From: Polyodon spathula
Lineage: Eukaryota > Chordata > Actinopteri > Acipenseriformes > Polyodontidae
NCBI RefSeq assembly: GCF_017654505.1
Contig: NC_054536.1
Location: 9,475,794-9,539,793, forward strand
Length of the DNA: 64,000 bases
Direction of reading: 5' to 3'
The notes beneath the pieces were generated by a model. The model did no database searches. It worked only from the letters and a program-made list of their open reading frames with translations, and was not told the origin of the DNA. The stretch's first letter is position 1. Each line of letters starts with the position of its first letter. The position numbers were made by a program, and so were the translations under genes. Of this stretch, positions 57,247 to 64,000 are shown piece after piece.

Positions 57247-58392
57247 CACAAGGCGTTGTCTCTGAAATCTATGGCATTCTCATTTGAACAGCCAAACCTT
57301 GTTTTAACTGTAAGTCGTCAAATGCATAACGTATCTAGTTATTAATTCACTTGTGTTTGTTTTATCCATATGTATTAACTATTTCAGAGTGATGTATAAA
57401 TTGTATGTAACCTAGATCTCACAAAAAAAAACAACAACATTAACAATTTGATATACATTCCATGCAACAAATAAACAGGGGACCTAATATTCAATTGAAA
57501 CCATGTGACCACGTTCAATGTATAACATTTGAAGGGAAAAAGGGAAAATGTTTTAAGAATGTGTTATTGCCTGATGATATTACCTCCAAACCCTTCTGTG
57601 CTCAACTGTAAGGTTGTCAGTAAATTGGTAATACACTACATACTAAACCATTTCCAAATTGGTCTGCAGAAGGGTTTTATAAAGTACAACAGTCTTGTAA
57701 TATTTATATAGTGTGTTGTTTGTCACTGCTTCCGAAGTCTTGCCCTGGTATTAATAAATAGTGATGTTTTCCTCAACTTAGGCATGTTTGTCATTTTTGC
57801 TCTAACCTGCCGTTTTCCTTAAAGTACAAAAAACACTAGTGACAACTTCAGGTAATCACGCGGCAAGCAACACATTCCATGAAGCTTGTCTCAACATTGT
57901 GCTTTTCTTTACACAAAAAAAAAAAAAAAAACAACAACACTGTTTTTATAGAGCATTATCTGGTTAGTTTGGAAGCTAGAGACTGGTAATGTGTTTACAT
58001 GAAGACCTATCACCTTATAAGACGTATCACCTGATCCACCAGCAAAGGTGCTTCATTTATTGCAACACCCTTTGACCAACACAGTAAAGGTGTTATTACA
58101 TCAGCTTCCTGTCACTTGGCATTTCAGGATAACTACAAAATGACTACGAGCAAATTTTACTGTTAAAGATACTCCCCACCACACACAAACACACACAGTC
58201 TTCCAATTGTTACAGGACACAGCCTTCCAATTGTTACAAGACCTACCCTAAAAACCTAAACCCTGCCATTTAAACATCAAACAGGTGACAACAACATAAG
58301 CTTTTCATTTGCAATACCACCAAACAAAGGTCCATATAAAGCAAACAACTGTCAGCAACGTCATTTATTCCATAAAAGCATTGTGTACTTAC
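57247..58392. other. non-coding stretch
   Basis: A runs at 57422-57430 and 57916-57931. Near 58195-58240 there is a short direct repeat (CTTCCAATTGTTACA, twice). No gene recognised. Confidence 0.5.
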
Positions 58393-58701
58393 CCATGAGA
58401 CATTTTTACTCTTGGGCGTTTTAAGCATGGCAACATGTGGCATCAAAATAACCAATAACAGCCCCACCAGCATGGAAAGCCCAATGGCAGGGTTGTTCTA
58501 CTTGTAGTTGTCACCCAAATCTGTGAAGTTTCTTAACCTGGCAGGTACAGGCACAGTGGGTATCGGGAAAGGTCCCAAGCAGCTGAGCCATTGGTTTCTT
58601 GGTGAACACTCAAATCCAAAACCTGAAGTAACACCAACATGTGTTGGGTATGCCAGGCATCCAATTAAAATTGCAATAAAAGTATAAATTTCCTTTAGGA
58701 T
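58393..58701 (-). CDS. exon-like segment of unknown membrane protein, with an in-frame stop
   Basis: The minus strand shows a strong acceptor (T-run then TGTGTGTTACAG) at 58702 and a strong donor (GTAAGT) at 58387-58392, bounding exactly 309 nt. The phase-0 frame is open for 103 codons except one TAG at codon 68. It has a hydrophobic start (IYTFIAILIGCLAYP), a middle with three Cys and RNFTDLG, and a second hydrophobic stretch (IGLSMLVGLLLVILM). NFT and NVS are possible N-glycosylation sites. I do not recognise the family. It could be an exon of an unknown gene on the cacnb2 strand, a decayed exon, or chance. No partner exon was found. Confidence 0.35.
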
Positions 58702-60116
58702 CTGTAACACACAAAAAAAAATAAAAGTTCAGTCTTCTTTTCTGACGATCCTGTATTCACATACTGTATGAATATGCAACGTCACATTAGCTTTAACCCT
58801 CCTGCTGTGAGGGAGCAGTGCCCAATCACTACTCAAGCTTTAATGAAAGCTTTGAGGCTGGGCTTATGAGAGCATTAAGACTTAAATACCAAAATGACTA
58901 GCATTGGGAAGACCTTGAAGACCTGCCGCTGTGGTGCCAGTTGAGAAGCTGGTTTTACTACCGATGAAAAACCTACAATATCTGCTGAAATAAAGAAGTG
59001 TTTGAATAATGTATGCAAACAGGTTGCTCTGCCTGTTCTCAAGCTGCTTGTGCCGGGGCTGAAGCTGTTGTTTGTTTCTGCCTGCCTGTCTGTCTGACGC
59101 TGCCTCTGTTACACGATGCACCTGTTGTCACTGCACCCAACCAACAGTGAAACACAGGTAACCTAACAACCAATAACGTTGCAGTCGGAGGTAAAGGGAG
59201 AAATCCCAGAAGAGAAAGAGCAGAAAGCTAGAAATCTGTTTCCCTCTTCTCTTTCATTCTCTCTCTCTCTGCCCTTCTGTCATGCTTTTACCTCACGTCA
59301 ACCTAGATTACATAAGCAGATCCAGGCTAAATGTTTCAACTATCACTAGTGATTAGTGCGAGTTGATTGAAATCGGATTATGAAAGAAGACCTCTGCCTT
59401 CTCCCTCAGTGAGCAGGGCCTGTACTATTTTAAAACATGTGTTGCCTCTCCCTCCCCCACCTCCACTTCTGGCACAAGATAATGTTTGGTGGAATTGTCA
59501 GTTTTTTTATGCAATATATTACCAGTGAGTCATATGTATATTATTTGATATAAAAGACCAATCTGAAATGGAGAGAATTATGATAATAACAATACCTATA
59601 CCGATAGAATAATAGAGGTTTTATGTTAGTAGAGCTTCATACACAGTTACGTTATTCCAGCCCAACAGGAACAATAGTTGCTGTAATTATTATGACCAAT
59701 AATCTCAAAAGAATCAGCTTTCTTGAAAAAAGGCACAATTAGGCCCACAAATTCTACTTCATATACAATGTCAGCTTCAATGGATCAGAAACAATTAACA
59801 TACACTAACACCCTGCTTTAGTTTGTACGTCACAAGAGCTACATTTCCTAGGTGGTGCTATGGTCTTTTGTTCTGCTGATCCTTATTCAGTTGAATGGGT
59901 TACTTTTAGATATCTGAACTGCTGATACACAGCACACTTACACAGTACATTTCTCCTGCTTACAAGGAGAACAACATAAACAAGAAAGATCGTACAATAG
60001 GATCAAAGAGTTTTATTTTTACTAAATCAAATTACAATGAGTTGAGGATGCACAGATCTGACATTCCTTGGAAAGTGCTACAATATTCCTACAAAAGCTG
60101 AACTTGTGTTCTATTT
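58702..60116. other. non-coding stretch
   Basis: No supported gene. A minus-strand frame at 58882-59121 (79 codons) has no recognisable domain. AACCAATAACG (CCAAT-like) lies at 59167 and CT-rich sequence at 59242-59275. Confidence 0.4.
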
Positions 60117-60395
60117 AGGAGGCAGTGTGGTGTAGTGGTTAAAGTCCATGGCTTGTACCCACAATATCATCTGTTCAAATCCCACCTCTGCCACTGACTG
60201 ACTCACTATGTAACCCTAAGCAAGTCACTTAACCTCCTTGTGCTCCATCCTGCAGATGAGATGTTAAATCAATGTCCTATTGTAAGTGACTCTGCATATA
60301 ATGCACAGTTCACAGCATACCTCTGTAAAGCGCTTGACGGTGGTCCACTATGAAAGGCGCTATATAAAAATAAAGATGTTATATTATTATTGTTA
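60117..60395 (+). mobile_element. tRNA-derived SINE, second 3'-tail type
   Basis: The head reads GGAGGCAGTGTGGTGTAGTG with B-box GTTCAAATCCCACC. The tail differs from the 13954 copy: GGTGGTCCACTATGAAAGGC, then GCTATATAAAAATAAAG and ATTATT repeats. The same tail occurs in inverted orientation at 63317-63384. Confidence 0.85.
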
Positions 60396-63316
60396 TTCAG
60401 CACTACAAAGATACTCAGCCACAGTCTAGTAAAGCCCTATTTGTTGTATTGTTCCCGTTCACTCTGTTAACAATGCTTAGATGAGGAAAAGCAGCAGCTG
60501 GTGATTTGGACCCCACCCCCTCCAGACACTCTTCTTCAGAGAAATACAGTAAAGAAAGCCATCTGGAGCACTTCCAGCCACGTGTTCCACCACGGCAGAT
60601 TACGCTTATTCCCAATGCATGTGTGACTTGTGTTGCTAAAGTGCTCTTCAACTGTCAGAACAGAATCAAAATGACTCCAAAAGATGGTGATAATAATATG
60701 AAGATGAATATGAATAATCCACACCCAACTGTACACAATAAGACTGTATCTATATTTTCTGGTGACATATACATTGCATGATTTATCAATGCCACCAGCA
60801 ACCCCAGATACAATCCCAGCTTCATATGTACAGCTTTGGTGTATATTATTTGTTATAATGCTTGGTGACATAACAGGCAGAAATTGTAGAACTAGCCATT
60901 TTAACCGTTGAAGAAGTGTTGAGAATACCACTGGAAAAGAGAATTAAAAAAAAAATGTAAAACAAGTTTAATAAATCAATTTATTTTAAACTTCAGGATT
61001 TTTTGTTTTTTCATTATCATCATTTATTTGGGCGGGGGCGGGAGTTAACTGCCGGTATCATTGCTTAGAATTGGAGTTGAAAATTCACTTGTCTTTTTTG
61101 GAAGGTAGAGTTGGACGATTTCCTTATCACTCAAGTCCGTCTACACTCCCTAACATCCCACAGACAGCATGTGGCTGAGGTCATTTCAAACTCAACTTTA
61201 AGGTAAGTTTGACTGAGAAACCACCAACTGTGTTTACATTTGGTGAATCTAGTAATGAAGTAGCCATCGGATTTGCAGAACATATGTATGATTGCCAGTA
61301 TTGGGAGTCCAGACCCACTCCAGTCTCACTGCACTTCAGTCAACACGGCCACGATTTCAAACTGCATGCATCTTCTATTCTGCAAAAAAACTAGAAGACC
61401 AGATGAGCTAGCTGCTTAATCTCACAGGTCCAATGGACAAGAGAGTGGCACTAGCAGAGCAATCCGCTTCATCTGACATGCAAAGTGACCTGTGCCACTT
61501 AGCAGAATGGCTCAATCATACTCAACTAATACCTTGTTTCCAGCTGCTCTCAACTCCATGTGTAACTCCTGTCTAGCACCTGATGCAAGCGTGCTTTCAT
61601 CTCACTGGCACGTGTTCAGTGCGTGAAAAACGTGTTTGTCTAGCCTTGTTTTTAATACCAATCAAGCTCTTAATGTAACTAATCTGTTGTCAATATACAG
61701 CTGCTGTGCATCAGCAGAAAACATAAATCAGCATCTGGAGTTTTCTTTTTTTTTTCTTGTGGATTTATACAGACTTCTCAAACTACTGTAGCAAGATGTG
61801 ATTTTGTGAACCCCCTGTGACCAAATAAAAGTGAATTTACTTTGTAAATTGTTAAAATTGAATACCCTCCTTATTAATTTCTGAAGATCAGATCGGCAGT
61901 ATAGAAGCCATTTCTAAAAACAATATGTCTAACCATAACCTTTTAAAATCTGTCCCATAATCATTAAGTTTTGTCCAAATAAATACAGAAACATAAGTGT
62001 AGAACAGACGAAAGTTCATCGTTAAATTAAATCAAACTACGTAAATCAAAGGCAATCCATCCTTTGTGCAATATTCTCCAATTCCCAAATACATAATAGA
62101 ACAAAAGTTTCTGCCTCAAATTGATTTGAGCAGCACTGACATGACATTCAGTTAAAAAAAAAAAAAAAAAACACCTCTGTGTCTTGACAGTCATCATTGC
62201 AGAAAACTATTTAGGAAGATGGCATCCTTAATTCACTGGCATTAAATAAAAAATATGTGAGGCACCTCCTGGCTTGTGAACTCATTACTTTTTTTTTGCA
62301 TAGATTTTTCTGCAAAGAGAAATAAGGTTTTATGAAGTGGTTAGGTACAAGAAAAAAAGCAGCAACTTTTCATCTATATGATCCAATTTGCAGTATAAAA
62401 TACAAGCAGAAAACCAAAAGACCTTCTGCAGAATAAAATGGGAACACTATTGGTCGTGCTAATAAGAGGTATATAACAGGTTAGAAACCTTGCAGATTCC
62501 CAGGCGAAAGCGTATCCTGTTCTAATAAAGAGAACAAATGGTAGTCAAAATTGCTGATTAAATTCCTGTCCTGCTGTTTCACATTTAATTGCCATAGCTC
62601 TGGCTGACAATCCTAGGCCTCTGCACCGAGGGGGCATACCAATGAGACCCTCTCTGTCCTTGTTGATGACACATCTAACAGCTGGCTTGCCCTGCCTGTC
62701 ACACAGCACCACCACATGAGTTCACCAGTGATGCTGGCATTCACAGTTTTTTTATATTCTTGTCCATTTTTTATTTAAACGGTGGCTGGCCTAAATACTT
62801 ACAGGGCTTTACATAATTTTACAGGCAAAAATGCACTATAGAAACTCCTGTGCAATGTTGAAGGCTTTGGCTTTCGTAATTAGATCAACTGAATAGACCT
62901 AATCATGTGGTACAGATGAAGAAGATTAAGACATATGCTGCTGACAAGTTCAATAATAGGTCTAAAAACAATTGTAGAATAATTAAAAATTATTCCATAG
63001 AAAATGCAAAAATAAAACAGAATCTGCCATTTCACAAACTACTGTTTTAATTTGAAAATTATGTGATTCTAAAATAAATAAAAAGGCATATTAGATGAGT
63101 TATTCCATAGGCACTGCAAAATATGTCCTGTACATCTGTTGCCGAAGTTGACGCAACAGATTACAATGTAATAATGAGATTGGCATATCATTTTTTTAAT
63201 GACTCCTAAAAGCGAATATGTATGTATGTTAAATAACAAACGACTCCTCCTCATCCACTGCATGTAGTATAAAATGTCAAGTTTCCCTGTCTAGCCTGGG
63301 GAACCACAGCATTTAT
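60396..63316. other. non-coding stretch
   Basis: About 2.9 kb. The longest frame is a minus-strand 131-codon one (60536-60931) with no recognisable domain. A plus-strand frame at 61209-61394 has the phrase PVSLHFSQHGHDFK, faintly like the C-terminal region of some retroelement proteins, but this is too weak to call. Confidence 0.45.
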
Positions 63317-63384
63317 CAAACAATCAATCAATCAATCTTTATTTTATATAGTGCCTTTCATAGTGGACCACCATCACAATGCTG
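63317..63384 (-). mobile_element. SINE 3' tail fragment
   Basis: On the minus strand: GTGGTCCACTATGAAAGGCA, then CTATATAAAATAAAG, then (ATTG)n. This matches the tail of the SINE at 60117. The head is missing; an A run (63390-63413) follows on the plus strand. Confidence 0.75.
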
Positions 63385-63506
63385 ATAAAGTAAAAAAAAA
63401 AAAAAAAAAAAAAGCAAAATACATTAAATAGTGAAAAACAATGCAAAATAATACATTAAATACGAGACTAGGATGTGAAAATTCTAAAACCTTGTGGATG
63501 CGTACG

Positions 63507-64000
63507 TGTGACACAGTGGCTGAGTGGATGCAGGTGCAGGGGTGATGCAGTGCGGTAATGAAACAGACAGAGAGGTTTAATCCGGTTTGGAAAAGGGGTC
63601 CTAATTTTGTATCCAGGTCTGGTGACCAATAACAATAATAAGAAACAAATTCGGGTTTGCAGACCAAAACAATAACAATAATCCACACTTACACACGTAT
63701 CCGCCCCACAATTATACATACACGGTCACCTGTCCTTGGTGAGTGCAGTAGTGCTTGTGGTGGGTGATACAGGTTATATTTGTGACAGTAGTGCAGTGCT
63801 GTTCCAGCTTTAGTGCTGGCCCTCAACGACAGCTCCGAAATCGTATTAGCTGTCTAGTACTGATTACACACAGACAAACAAATAAAAAACACCCCGATAC
63901 TTCTTTCTCCGTTTAAAGGGTCTCTCACAGTCCTTCTCAGTTTAATGTACAAAACCAAATGAGAAGGATCAGATTACGATTCTCCGTCCCCTTTTATGCT
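63507..64000 (-). mobile_element. LTR, minus strand, running off the window
   Basis: The plus strand starts TGTGACACAGTGGCTGAG; on the minus strand it ends CATCACCCCTGCACCTGCAT and then GTCACA, like the U5 end at 27240. The remaining sequence to 64000 has no long frame. The other end and target duplication are outside the window, so it could be a solo LTR or one end of an element. Confidence 0.5.

Noticed and set aside
60536..60931. 131-codon minus-strand frame
   Set aside because: Length is within chance for this amount of sequence; no domain and no matching splice sites seen.
61209..61394. Possible Penelope-like or LINE C-terminal fragment (PVSLHFSQHGHDF)
   Set aside because: Only one short phrase is suggestive; flanking frames show no reverse transcriptase or GIY-YIG core.

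Overview
The window looks like vertebrate nuclear DNA. It is AT-rich and intron-dominated, full of microsatellites, and carries Tc1-like transposons, tRNA-derived SINEs, a CR1/L2-like LINE end, hAT-like ends and solo LTRs. The repeat mix and the protein-level similarity point to a ray-finned fish. I cannot name the species. No prokaryotic gene organisation is present, and most open frames are chance frames in introns or repeats.

The one clearly recognised gene is on the minus strand: the 5' part of cacnb2, encoding a voltage-gated calcium channel beta-2 subunit. In transcript order I place a beta2e-type first exon (coding 19079-19011), the common N-terminal exon (18195-18076), SH3 exons (7558-7436, 6957-6824), a HOOK exon (5975-5902), two alternative exon-7 cassettes (7A at 5169-5036, 134 nt; 7B at 4884-4865, 20 nt), and the first two guanylate-kinase-like exons (2616-2536, 2155-2097). 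All junctions are phase compatible. The rest of the GK domain and the C-terminus lie left of base 1. The beta-2 assignment rests on the 7A sequence, the FEGR ending of exon 9 and the beta2e N-terminus.

From 19.1 to 64 kb there is no confidently recognised gene. This stretch is upstream or long-intron sequence of cacnb2, colonised by mobile elements: a complete but dead Tc1 element (20.6-22.2 kb); a CR1-like LINE end (23.3 kb); a hAT-type non-autonomous element (24.2-25.0 kb); a solo LTR with a perfect 5-bp target duplication (26.6-27.2 kb); and two copies of a second solo-LTR family (30.5 and 47.9 kb). One of those two is inserted into a 42-bp tandem repeat. A degraded LTR element at about 34.9-38.3 kb has a second dead Tc1 nested inside its 3' LTR. 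Several SINEs and a minus-strand LTR running off the right end complete the set.

The least explained features are a 309-nt minus-strand segment at 58.4-58.7 kb, with strong splice sites and an almost open, membrane-protein-like frame, and a 46-bp minisatellite at 56.6-57.2 kb in which most units carry a TGAGTCA (AP-1-like) heptamer.
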